NCBI GenBank assembly: GCA_016213335.1
Contig: JACRAQ010000019.1
Coordinates: forward strand, 1-33,095
Direction of reading: 5' to 3'
Length of the DNA stretch: 33,095 nucleotides
From: Nitrosomonadales bacterium
Lineage (GTDB): Bacteria; Pseudomonadota; Gammaproteobacteria; Burkholderiales; Gallionellaceae
Below the pieces are notes generated by a model. It saw only the letters and a program-made list of their open reading frames with translations, did not search any database and was not told the DNA's origin. Positions 1 through 6,928 of the stretch are shown here, in pieces (position 1 is the first letter of the stretch; every line of letters starts with the position of its first letter). Both the position numbers and the translations under genes were made by a program.

Positions 1-134
1 AGCGCGGTTTGCAAAGCTGCCGCGTGCGCGTCGGGGCTGGTGCCTGCCGCAGCGGTTTCGCCCCGCCCGCAGCACTGCTTGTATTTTTTCCCGCTGCCGC
101 ACGGGCAGGGACCGTTGCGTCCGGGTTTGCTCAT
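1..134 (-). CDS. SEC-C motif protein, partial (N-terminal 44 residues)
   Basis: The reverse strand opens with an ATG at 134 and stays open to the window edge, so only the N-terminus is seen. It begins [20 protein letters not shown] followed by CC, a textbook SEC-C zinc-binding module (CxC...CC), and then turns Ala/Gly-rich. SEC-C modules were first described at the C-terminus of SecA and also occur at the ends of many unrelated proteins. The gene starting at 2619 on the same strand opens with almost the same motif followed by TPR repeats, so this may be a paralogue with a similar body. That is inference, since the rest lies outside the window. Confidence 0.75.
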   Translation of the reverse strand, partial: MSKPGRNGPCPCGSGKKYKQCCGRGETAAAGTSPDAHAAALQTA

Positions 135-470
135 GCGTGGGGCGGTTCGTTTTTAGGTCTCATTTCAGGGCGGATTCCCGATTCTGATACACTGGCGGCG
201 CAAGTTGGCAAAGTCAATTCAACCTAAAAGCAGTTAGCCACATAACCAGCGACTTGGCTGGCGTCTTTTGCCAGTCTAGTCGAATGGCTAGTAGTTGCAT
301 CAGAGAACACAGAGTTCACAGAGTAAAAACAAACGACTATCGAGAAAGGCTCGCTCACCTTTTTGGTGCAGCCACGATAAAGTGCCTGATCCTTGCATTC
401 TCTGTGTTCTCTGTGGCTTGAATTGAGGTTTCCAAGTTCAATCGAATTATCCAACATTTCGGAGTAGCAG
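135..470. other. Intergenic region without a convincing gene
   Basis: This is 336 nt between the divergent SEC-C fragment and the methyltransferase-like gene. It is less GC-rich than its surroundings and holds the CTCTGTG-type repeat arms listed separately. A minus-strand reading frame across 224-619 has no recognisable protein features and overlaps the better-supported plus-strand gene. No clear promoter could be assigned to either flanking gene. Confidence 0.5.
301..420. repeat. Degenerate inverted repeat with CTCTGTG units
   Basis: The left arm at 301-323 (cagagaacacagagttcaca, then gag) and the right arm around 399-416 (tctctgtgttctctgtgg) are made of the same CTCTGTG/CACAGAG units in opposite orientation, about 75 nt apart. 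Low-complexity repeats of this kind occur dispersed in many bacterial genomes. No transposase is present and no target duplication is obvious. It is probably a decayed dispersed repeat. Confidence 0.45.
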
Positions 471-1025
471 ATGTCAAGCCGTGCCGCATCCGCACAGAGA
501 AAGTTACACATCGGCGGGCAGGTTAGAGCAGAGGGATGGGAGGTGCTGGACGCAAATCCGGCGCCTTTCGTTGACCACGTCTGCAACGCGAATAATCTGT
601 CGCGGTTTGCCGACAACACCTTTGCCGAAATATACGCATCTCACGTGGTCGAGCACTTCGACTATACCGGCGAGCTGGGGCGGGTGCTCAAGGAATGGAA
701 CCGCGTTCTTGCGCCAGGCGGCAGGATTTACATCAGTGTTCCCGACCTGGATATACTTGCGGGGTGGCTGCTCGCAAAAGACAGGATGACCGCCAACGAG
801 CGGTTTGGCGTCATGCGCATCATTTTCGGGGGCCACCGGGACCAGTATGACTATCACCTGATCGGCCTGAACGAAGAGTTTCTCACCGAATTTTTCAAGC
901 ATACCGGTTATGTGAACGCGAGGAGGGTGAAGGAATTCGGGCTGTTTCAGGACACCAGCCTGCAAACCTATAAAGGGGAGCCGTTCAGCCTGAACATGAT
1001 CGCCGAAAAACCCCTGCGCGGCTGA
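471..1025 (+). CDS. SAM-dependent methyltransferase-like protein
   Basis: A 184-aa protein that looks like the predicted class I methyltransferase group often annotated COG4627 / methyltransferase type 11. Visible features are KLHIGG near residue 11, the strand WEVLDANP around residue 23 where the acidic residue would contact the SAM ribose, IYASHVVEHF around residue 54, and LKEWNRVLAPGGRIYISVPD around residue 73, which is the classic post-motif III segment. The usual glycine-rich motif I is short, as is common in this group. The ATG at 471 has a GGAG six bases upstream. It stands alone between minus-strand genes and its stop lies only 4 nt from the convergent stop at 1030. The substrate is unknown. 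A cell-envelope glycan or lipid target would suit the glycosyltransferase-like neighbour, but that is speculation. Confidence 0.75.
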   Translation: MSSRAASAQRKLHIGGQVRAEGWEVLDANPAPFVDHVCNANNLSRFADNTFAEIYASHVVEHFDYTGELGRVLKEWNRVLAPGGRIYISVPDLDILAGWLLAKDRMTANERFGVMRIIFGGHRDQYDYHLIGLNEEFLTEFFKHTGYVNARRVKEFGLFQDTSLQTYKGEPFSLNMIAEKPLRG

Positions 1026-1029
1026 CCGG

Positions 1030-2619
1030 CTATAACCATTCTTGCTCCAGCGCAGCCTGGACGCGGTGCAGAACACCGGCCCAATCTCCCGGAGCGGCCT
1101 GCCGGAACAGGCGGGCGGTGGGATACCACGGGTTGTCCTCGCGGCCGCGCAGCCAGCGCCAGTCGGCGCCGAATTTCAGCAGCACCCAGACAGGCTTGCC
1201 GAGTGCGCCGGCCAGGTGCGCGATCGCGGTATCAATCGTGATGACGAGATCCAGCGCGGCGACTGCGGACGCCGTATCGTCAAAAGTGGCGAGCTCTTTA
1301 TCCGGCGAAATGATGTTGTCGTACCGCCCCAGAACTTCGAGCTCGCTTTCCAGCAATTCCTTTTGCAGGACGACAAAGGTGATGCGCTTGTCATCAAACA
1401 GCGGGGTCAGGTGGCTGATATCGGCAGACCGGTTGGGCGGCATCGGGTTGCCGCGCCAGATGATGCCGACGGCAAGGGTGGCGGCGGCCGGGCGCAATCT
1501 TTGTTGCCAGCGCGCGACCTTGTCCGGGCCGGTAACCAGATAAGGCACCTGCTTCGGGATGGATTCCTCGGTAAAAGTCTTGAGCGCGAGGGGAAGGCTG
1601 GTGAACGGGACGCGATAATCGAGGCCCGGCGGGCATTCGGTAACGCCGATGATGCGGCGATTCGGGTAGCTTCTCGCAGCCAGTTCGCGCAGCGGCTCCG
1701 CGATTTGCCACCAGCATTCCCCCGCGACCTGTTCCAGCATCGGCACATACCGCAGCATTTGAATAATATCGCCAAAACGTTGCTCCCACTGAACCAGAAT
1801 CCTCTTCCCTTCGGGAGAATTTTCTCCGAGAAGCGGCAAGCCGCAATCGGCCAGGTGACTATAGCCGGGCGACTGCAAACGGTATTCGTACAGTTGCCAC
1901 GCGGTACGGGAAACCCCATCGCAAAGCAAGGCATTGCTCTTGTTGAAGTTGGCGCCCGCGTAGCCGGGCCTTAACGCCAATGCCTTGTCGTAGCATGCAA
2001 TCGCCTCGTCCAGCTGGTATTGCCCCAGCAACGCATTTCCCAGGTTGTAGTGCGCCTCGGCGAAATCCGGCCTGAGTGCGAGCGCCTTCCGGTAGCAGGC
2101 GCTCGCTTCGTCAAATCTGTCCAGTTCCAGAAGCGTATTGCCGAGGTTGCTGTATGCAGCCTGAAATGCCGGGTCCAGCCGGATTGCTTCCTTAAAGGCG
2201 GCAATGGCGGAATCGAGCTGACCGGCTCCCTTGTATGCGCTGCCGAGGTTGCAGTGGAATGCCGGAACCGCATTGTTGATCCTGATGGCCGACTCGATCA
2301 GGTTTATGGCATCGCGGTAGTTTGCTCTGCGGGAAGCGATCAGCCCGAGATAATGCAATGCGTCGCTGTTGTCCGGGTTGGCTTGCAGCAGGGAGCGGTA
2401 AGCGGCGGCGGCCTCGTCCAGGCGGTCAGCCTGATGCAGCGCCACTGCTTTCAGCAGGAGTGCCGACGGGGGAGGCACATTCGTCGCGTTGATATTGTGG
2501 CGGGCGGGCTTTGCCGTGCTGCCGGTAACTTCTTCCGTGCCTGCCTCGCCGCCGAGGCAGCATTTCTTGAATTTTTTCCCGCTGCCGCAGGGGCAAGGGT
2601 CGTTGCGGCTGGGCTTCAT
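1030..2619 (-). CDS. SEC-C / TPR / glycosyltransferase-like fusion protein
   Basis: A 529-aa protein with three parts. Residues 1-25 are a SEC-C zinc module ([16 protein letters not shown]). Residues about 45-250 are a run of tetratricopeptide repeats with the usual spacing (ALHYLGLIASRRANY, AFHCNLGSAYKGAGQLDSAI, AAYSNLGNTLLELDRFDEA, AEAHYNLGNALLGQYQLDEA). Residues about 280-529 resemble the C-terminal GT-B half of TPR-linked glycosyltransferases (GIIWRGNP, DLVITIDTAIAHLAGALGKP, WRWLRGREDNPWYPTARLFR). A longer reading frame upstream exists, but the ATG at 2619 begins exactly at the SEC-C motif and overlaps the stop of the preceding cytochrome gene as ATGA, which suggests translational coupling. 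It may glycosylate proteins or act as a binding scaffold. The substrate cannot be read from sequence. Confidence 0.8.
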   Translation of the reverse strand: MKPSRNDPCPCGSGKKFKKCCLGGEAGTEEVTGSTAKPARHNINATNVPPPSALLLKAVALHQADRLDEAAAAYRSLLQANPDNSDALHYLGLIASRRANYRDAINLIESAIRINNAVPAFHCNLGSAYKGAGQLDSAIAAFKEAIRLDPAFQAAYSNLGNTLLELDRFDEASACYRKALALRPDFAEAHYNLGNALLGQYQLDEAIACYDKALALRPGYAGANFNKSNALLCDGVSRTAWQLYEYRLQSPGYSHLADCGLPLLGENSPEGKRILVQWEQRFGDIIQMLRYVPMLEQVAGECWWQIAEPLRELAARSYPNRRIIGVTECPPGLDYRVPFTSLPLALKTFTEESIPKQVPYLVTGPDKVARWQQRLRPAAATLAVGIIWRGNPMPPNRSADISHLTPLFDDKRITFVVLQKELLESELEVLGRYDNIISPDKELATFDDTASAVAALDLVITIDTAIAHLAGALGKPVWVLLKFGADWRWLRGREDNPWYPTARLFRQAAPGDWAGVLHRVQAALEQEWL

Positions 2620-3629
2620 TCCGGCAAGGGATGGAAGGCCCTGGATATGTACGCGATGATCGCGGTGATTTCCTTGTCGCTGAGGACGGATTTCCACGCC
2701 GGCATCGAGGTTCCGGCCAGGCCTTCGCGGATGGCTTCCTTCAGGCGCGCGCGCGTCATGCTGCCCATGACTTCCGGGTCGCGCAGGTTGCGCGCGTGCG
2801 GTTCGAGGAAGCTGCCGATCCAGTTCTTGCCCGTGCCGTCCGCCGCGTGGCAGAAGGCGCAGTTGTCTTTCCAGAGTTTCTGGCCCTGGCGCTCCAGCGG
2901 GGTCATGCCCGTGATTTTCAGCGGCATGTCATGCAGCGCGTAGGGGCTGGCGCTGGCGATGGCATCGGGCTTTGGCAGCGGAGTAAAGGAAAAATTATTG
3001 CGCGGGTAGGACAGCGGGCGCGCTTCCCAGATGGCGCGGCTGCCTTCGCGCGATCCGCCCCGGTCGTGGCAGGTCACGCAACTGTTCAGGAACAGGCGCT
3101 TGCCGCGCGCTTGCTCTTCACTCAGCTCCTCCCACGGGCGGCCCATGGGGATTTCTCCCGTGGCAAACGGGAAGGCCGTGCGATAGCGCTGGTGGTCCGG
3201 CCAGCCGTTTTCCGCCGTGTGGTAGCGCGTGTTGGGGGCTTTGCGCAGCACGAACTCGTCTACCACGAATGCGGCCACCTGCGCCATTTCTGTCACGGTG
3301 AGCGTGTTGCGGAACGACGGCATCGCGGTGCCTGCCTTGCCGCTTTGCAGCACGGACACGATATGCTCCGGCGTAAACCGGGCGGCCTTGGCGCCGGTAA
3401 AGTCTGCCGGGGGCGGGCTGAGAAAACTGGTTGCCACCGTCTGCGCATTGCCGGAATAGCCATGGCAGTAGTAGCAGCGGAAGTTATAGACTTTTCTTCC
3501 CGCTTCGAGCTGTGCGGTTGTGGAGGAGGACGGAACCGCGCTGGCGGCCTGCGCCGGGCCAGGCAGGACAGTGAATGCAACAACGCAAACGGCGGCCGGC
3601 AGTGCGGCCGCCATCAATTTCCATTTCAC
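2616..3629 (-). CDS. Cytochrome c with three monoheme domains
   Basis: A 337-aa secreted protein with three CXXCH sites: CYYCH at 52-56, CVTCH at 184-188 and CAFCH at 257-261. The outer two domains end in typical class I Met-ligand segments (TAMPSF near 103, TSMPAW near 309), so it reads as linked cytochrome c class I domains rather than a compact multiheme fold. The GTG at 3629 is chosen because it overlaps the upstream stop (GTGA) and gives a clean signal peptide (MKWKLMAAALPAAV...AQA). The longer frame to 3728 would run deep into the preceding gene. It is part of a three-gene overlapping set with the cytochrome upstream and the SEC-C/TPR gene downstream. A role as a periplasmic electron carrier is likely, but the partner is unknown. 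Confidence 0.88.
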   Translation of the reverse strand: MKWKLMAAALPAAVCVVAFTVLPGPAQAASAVPSSSTTAQLEAGRKVYNFRCYYCHGYSGNAQTVATSFLSPPPADFTGAKAARFTPEHIVSVLQSGKAGTAMPSFRNTLTVTEMAQVAAFVVDEFVLRKAPNTRYHTAENGWPDHQRYRTAFPFATGEIPMGRPWEELSEEQARGKRLFLNSCVTCHDRGGSREGSRAIWEARPLSYPRNNFSFTPLPKPDAIASASPYALHDMPLKITGMTPLERQGQKLWKDNCAFCHAADGTGKNWIGSFLEPHARNLRDPEVMGSMTRARLKEAIREGLAGTSMPAWKSVLSDKEITAIIAYISRAFHPLPE

Positions 3630-4795
3630 TTGGCGCCGGCTTTCTTCCCGATGTTCGGCTGGATAAAGGCCTGAAAAACGAACTCCGTCACGTTGGCGAC
3701 TTCCTGGTCGGAGAGTACCTTGTTCCATGACGGCATTTCAGTTCCGGGGCGGCCTTTGGAAACCGAATTGAAAATGGTCGGGCGATCGAGCGTGGAGCGC
3801 GAATAATCATCCAGGAAGCTGCGCACCCTGGGGTTGATAAAGTAAGCGCGCGGTCCTTGCGCGTCCCCTTTCTTGCCGTGGCAGGTGGCGCAGTTCGCCA
3901 TGAAAAACTTCTCGCCGAGCTTCGCGTCACCTTTCAGGCCGCCGGGTAACGGCAGGTACATGTCGTCCTTTTTCTTGGCGGCTGCGGCGGGCGCTTGCGG
4001 TTGTCCGGCAGGGGGCTGTTGCAGGCTGTCGGGCAGCGGTGCGCTGGCCGAGAGCGGCGCGCTCGCCGCTTGCGGGTCGGGGATGACATAGGGAGGGTCG
4101 GATTTCGAGAGGTCGGGAATCAAAACCCTGCGGATGTAATCAACCGAAGCGCCGATGTGCTCGGTGGACAATTTGTCGCCGAAGCCGGCCTTGACCGGCC
4201 CGTGGCGGCCTTTCGTGACGGATTTGATCATGCGCTCGCGGGTCAGGCCGGCCTGGGATTGCGGCACCGTCAGGTCGCGCGGCGTCCCGGCCATTTCGCT
4301 GGATTTCACACCCTGGCCGCGGTCGCCGTGGCACACTTGGCAAAAGTGCCCGTACACGCCGCGCCCCTGTGCGATGCGCGGGTCGAGGGCGACCAGCATG
4401 AACCTGCCCCGGATGTAATCGGCGAGCTCCTCGATTTCTTCCTGGGTAAGCCGCGTTTTCCATCCCATCATGGCGGTGGTGGCCTTGCCGTTTTCGATGG
4501 CGAATATCATCTTCTTGCGAGTCAGGTTGGCAGCCGAACTGAAATCGCGTGGCGGCGAGACCAGGCTGTTGGCGGCCTTGCTGTTGCCGCTGCCGCGGTC
4601 GCCGTGGCAAACCGAGCAATGTCTCTTGTAAAGCGCTTCGGCGCCGACCCCGGTTTTTCTCTGGCCGAGGTAGCCGGGGTTGGCCGAGGCGGTCGGCGCG
4701 CTGCCGATCCATAACAGGCAGATACCGAGAACCAGCGATGCTGAGGATTTCAAGATGGCCAGGCTGGTCGTACTCGTCGTACAGGATGTTTTCAT
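3626..4795 (-). CDS. Cytochrome c with three monoheme domains and Pro/Ala linker
   Basis: A 389-aa exported protein with CSVCH at 60-64, CQVCH at 152-156 and CATCH at 302-306, each starting a class I cytochrome c domain. An Ala/Pro/Gln/Ser-rich linker (about 243-275) separates domains 2 and 3 and could let domain 3 swing between partners. Domain 1 offers AMMGW (Met about 109) and domain 3 offers TEMPSW (Met about 354) as axial ligands. Domain 2 has no Met in the matching place, only RHGPVKAGFG. The start at 4795 has AAGGAAAG upstream and gives a signal sequence ending near ASA. The frame to 4840 is longer but has no ribosome-binding site. It overlaps the next cytochrome gene by 4 nt and is transcribed away from the c5-like gene at 4970. 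Confidence 0.88.
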   Translation of the reverse strand: MKTSCTTSTTSLAILKSSASLVLGICLLWIGSAPTASANPGYLGQRKTGVGAEALYKRHCSVCHGDRGSGNSKAANSLVSPPRDFSSAANLTRKKMIFAIENGKATTAMMGWKTRLTQEEIEELADYIRGRFMLVALDPRIAQGRGVYGHFCQVCHGDRGQGVKSSEMAGTPRDLTVPQSQAGLTRERMIKSVTKGRHGPVKAGFGDKLSTEHIGASVDYIRRVLIPDLSKSDPPYVIPDPQAASAPLSASAPLPDSLQQPPAGQPQAPAAAAKKKDDMYLPLPGGLKGDAKLGEKFFMANCATCHGKKGDAQGPRAYFINPRVRSFLDDYSRSTLDRPTIFNSVSKGRPGTEMPSWNKVLSDQEVANVTEFVFQAFIQPNIGKKAGAK

Positions 4796-4816
4796 TTGCT
4801 GACTTTCCTTGCGGTT

Positions 4817-4844
4817 ACTATAGCTTCCACGAAGCAACATTCAA
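4817..4844 (-). promoter_or_regulatory. Candidate sigma-70 promoter for the minus-strand cytochrome operon
   Basis: On the minus strand TTGAAT (4844-4839) and TATAGT (4822-4817) are separated by 16 nt, a good match to sigma-70 -35/-10 elements. Transcription would start near 4810, giving a very short leader before the ATG at 4795. Seen by eye only. Confidence 0.5.
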
Positions 4845-4880
4845 GCCGATTTTGGCGTTTGCCGCGCGGGAAGCGCCATG

Positions 4881-4898
4881 TTGGCATACGGATTGCAT
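4881..4898 (+). promoter_or_regulatory. Candidate sigma-54 (RpoN) -24/-12 promoter
   Basis: The sequence ttggcatacggattgcat has TTGGCA followed by TTGCAT, with the invariant GG (4883-4884) and GC (4895-4896) exactly 12 nt apart as sigma-54 requires. Predicted start is near 4908, about 60 nt ahead of the c5-like cytochrome gene. A second site of the same form lies in front of the tetraheme gene at 6828-6845. No enhancer site was identified. Confidence 0.5.
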
Positions 4899-4969
4899 TC
4901 TATCTCAGGTTGGCGCACATCGCCACAATATGGTGCTGCACGGCACCGGCATAATAAAGGGAGGAATTG

Positions 4970-5305
4970 TTGAAACGGTTGCTGTTGTGTTGCGCGTTCG
5001 GGTTGCCTGCTGCCGGGTTCGCGGACGAAGGCGGCGACGTTTACCGGCAAGCGTGTGCGGTCTGCCATGCGGTCGGTGTAGCGGGCGCCCCCGGGACGCC
5101 GAGACTGGGGGTGCGCCAGGACTGGGCCGAAAGGCTGGTTGCGGGCAGGCCGGAGATGTTGCGTTCGGTGCTCAAGGGCAAAGGGGCGATGCCGCCGAAA
5201 GGGGGCGATGCCTCCCTGTCGGACGCGCAGGCCCAGGCCGCGCTCGATTACATGCTCTCCAGAGTGGATAGCCGGGCCATGGCCGGCGATAGCCGCCGCC
5301 CGTAA
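4970..5305 (+). CDS. Cytochrome c5-like monoheme protein
   Basis: A small exported class I cytochrome c (111 aa) with a signal peptide (MKRLLLCCAFGLPAAGFA) and one heme site, CAVCH, followed by GTPRLG and GAMPPKGG, whose Met is the likely sixth ligand. This pattern is typical of the cytochrome c5 / cbb3-type domain group (PF13442-like). TTG codons occur at 4967 and 4970. I chose 4970 because the GGAGG at 4960-4964 then has a normal 5-nt spacing. The first half of the protein at 12744-13652 has the same kind of domain, so this gene may be its stand-alone relative. It is the first gene of the plus-strand electron-transfer locus and follows a sigma-54-like site. Confidence 0.82.
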   Translation: MKRLLLCCAFGLPAAGFADEGGDVYRQACAVCHAVGVAGAPGTPRLGVRQDWAERLVAGRPEMLRSVLKGKGAMPPKGGDASLSDAQAQAALDYMLSRVDSRAMAGDSRRP

Positions 5306-5376
5306 TGGCCGGGACCTTCTTCCGGGTTTGGAAACCCCTATGTGTGTGATAGATACGCAGAGCCTGCGCCCGCCAA

Positions 5377-5405
5377 CTGTGCAAAAAACCGCAATGAGAT
5401 ATAAT
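5377..5405 (+). promoter_or_regulatory. Weak candidate sigma-70 promoter upstream of the NHL lipoprotein gene
   Basis: A perfect TATAAT lies at 5400-5405, with only a poor -35 (ctgtgc, 5377-5382) 17 nt upstream. It would give a leader of about 75 nt before the ATG at 5489. The -10 is good but the rest is weak. Confidence 0.35.
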
Positions 5406-5488
5406 TCCTGCGGTAGATTTGACTAACCGGGGCTCCGGCGGCGAGACGGTTCGGATAACTTTGAAATTATTTTTTAAGGTGCGTGGAT

Positions 5489-6619
5489 ATGGCAGATAAG
5501 ACAATATTTTCTGGGCGTAATCCCTTGTTCTGGTTATTGGGGATCGTGCTGCTGGGTCTGGCGGCGTGCGCGCAAGTCGGGGATGAGGAAGCAGGGCCGG
5601 AGCGCAAGCTGGTGTACCCCAGCCCGCCCGATGAACCCCGCTTCGTCTACGAGCGGACCATCAGGGGCAGCGCGGATGTGGAGCCCGTGAAAGAGGACAG
5701 CAAGCTGAAACAACTGCTGACGGGAGAGGGCAGCGTCAGTTTCGGGATGAAGAAACCTTACGGGGTTGCCGTGCACCGCGGGCGCATATTTGTTTCCGAT
5801 ACCTTTGCCCGCGTGGTCAAGGTTTACGACGTGGCGGAAGGCCGTTTTTTCACGATCGGCGACAGCGAGAAGCTTTCCGACAAGGAGCGGCTGGTCAAAC
5901 CGATCGGCATTTCGGTTGACAGCGCCGGCAACCTGTTTGTGGCCGACGCCACGCAGAAACTCATCATGGTGTACGACCGCGACGGCAACTTCCTGCGCAA
6001 GTTTGGCGGAGCCGATCTGTTCTCCCGCCTGACCAGCGTCTCGGTAGACAAGAAGGGCGAGCGGGCCTATGTCGTGGATATCGGCGGCGCCGCATCGAAA
6101 AGCGAGTTCCACCGCGTACTCGTGTTCAATGCCAGGACGGGCGAGAACCTGTTCAATTTCGGCACGCGCGGCAGCGGGCCGGGCGAACTCAACCTGCCGA
6201 GGGCCGTTGCGGTGGGCAAGGACAAGCTGTATGTGGTGGATGGCGGCAATTTCCGCATCCAGGTTTTCGATTTGGAGGGCAAGTTCCTTAAAAGCTTCGG
6301 AGGGGTAGGCAAGCAGCTCGGCAATTTCGCCCGCCCCAAGGAGGCCGACACCGATGCGGACGGCAACCTTTATGTCATAGATGCGGCATACGGCAACTTC
6401 CAGATTTTCAACCCCGAGGGTGAGTTGCTGATGTTTGTCGGCGAGCGTTCCGACGAAAACAGGCCGGGGAACTTCAACTTGCCGTCGGGCATCACCGTGG
6501 ACGAAGATGGGCGCATCTACGTGGTGGACCAGATGTTCAAGAAGGTGGAAATTTTCCGGCCATTCAAGCTGGGTGAGAAGGATGGCTTCCTGGTGTTCAA
6601 GGAGCCGCAAAAGAAATAA
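5489..6619 (+). CDS. NHL-repeat beta-propeller lipoprotein
   Basis: A 376-aa protein. Residues 1-27 form a lipoprotein signal ending in LAAC with Cys27, and Ala follows the Cys, which would favour outer-membrane sorting. The rest is a six-bladed NHL-type propeller. The recurring blade pattern is easy to see: KPYGVAVHRGRIFVSD, KPIGISVDSAGNLFVAD, LPRAVAVGKDKLYVVD, RPKEADTDADGNLYVID, LPSGITVDEDGRIYVVD, each followed by a segment like RIQVFDLEGKFLKSFG. The ATG at 5489 is preferred over the GTG at 5483 because of AAGG nine bases upstream. Two further propellers sit at 15783-16844 and 16948-18060. NHL-repeat proteins are, to my knowledge, neighbours of the omcS nanowire gene in Geobacter. A scaffold or assembly role is inferred. 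Confidence 0.88.
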   Translation: MADKTIFSGRNPLFWLLGIVLLGLAACAQVGDEEAGPERKLVYPSPPDEPRFVYERTIRGSADVEPVKEDSKLKQLLTGEGSVSFGMKKPYGVAVHRGRIFVSDTFARVVKVYDVAEGRFFTIGDSEKLSDKERLVKPIGISVDSAGNLFVADATQKLIMVYDRDGNFLRKFGGADLFSRLTSVSVDKKGERAYVVDIGGAASKSEFHRVLVFNARTGENLFNFGTRGSGPGELNLPRAVAVGKDKLYVVDGGNFRIQVFDLEGKFLKSFGGVGKQLGNFARPKEADTDADGNLYVIDAAYGNFQIFNPEGELLMFVGERSDENRPGNFNLPSGITVDEDGRIYVVDQMFKKVEIFRPFKLGEKDGFLVFKEPQKK

Positions 6620-6624
6620 ACCCG

Positions 6625-6668
6625 GGATTCCCATTCTCGGGAACGGAGTGTTTCGAGATTGGGAATCC
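6625..6668. repeat. Inverted repeat, possible factor-independent stop or mRNA-stabilising hairpin
   Basis: GGATTCCCATTCTCG (6625-6639) pairs with CGAGATTGGGAATCC (6654-6668) with one mismatch across a 14-nt loop. It begins 5 nt after the stop of the propeller gene. No T-tract follows, so it may protect the mRNA 3' end or be a weak terminator rather than an intrinsic terminator. Confidence 0.5.
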
Positions 6669-6827
6669 GGAGTGGGACGCGGGCTTGGGGGTAGCGGGTG
6701 CCGGGCTTGAATTAAGGGCGGGCAGCACGGTCCGCCCGCAAGCCGCCCACGATGGATGCAGGCAAAACAATGAAAATTCAACAAGATATCAATGGGTGGC
6801 CGCAGTATCTGATACCCCCCTCACGCG

Positions 6828-6845
6828 TTGGCATGGAACCTGCTT
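6828..6845 (+). promoter_or_regulatory. Candidate sigma-54 (RpoN) -24/-12 promoter
   Basis: The sequence ttggcatggaacctgctt matches TTGGCAcG-N4-tTGCT with the GG (6830-6831) and GC (6842-6843) 12 nt apart. The predicted start near 6855 leaves a leader of about 74 nt before the tetraheme gene. It differs from the sigma-54 consensus at about two positions and shares its left half with the site at 4881. Confidence 0.55.
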
Positions 6846-6928
6846 GGTATTGGGTGCGGTACGCAGTTCTGTGAATTTTCAGATGGCGGTCGCCAACTTA
6901 ATCAAACTTTCAAATCGAGGAGATTTTC

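Larger units (their letters stand above)
6620..6928. other. 309-nt leader region of the tetraheme cytochrome gene
   Basis: No gene is evident. The region contains an inverted repeat right after the propeller gene (6625-6668), a GC-rich middle part, a sigma-54-like site at 6828-6845 and a strong ribosome-binding site (GAGGAGA, 6917-6923) for the ATG at 6929. The long gap suggests separate regulation of the downstream gene. Confidence 0.55.

Noticed and set aside
9-227. 72-aa plus-strand frame at the left edge
   Set aside because: It is the antisense of the SEC-C start region, with no ribosome-binding site or domain.
224-619. 131-aa minus-strand frame
   Set aside because: It overlaps the methyltransferase-like gene and a repeat region, and has no recognisable motif.
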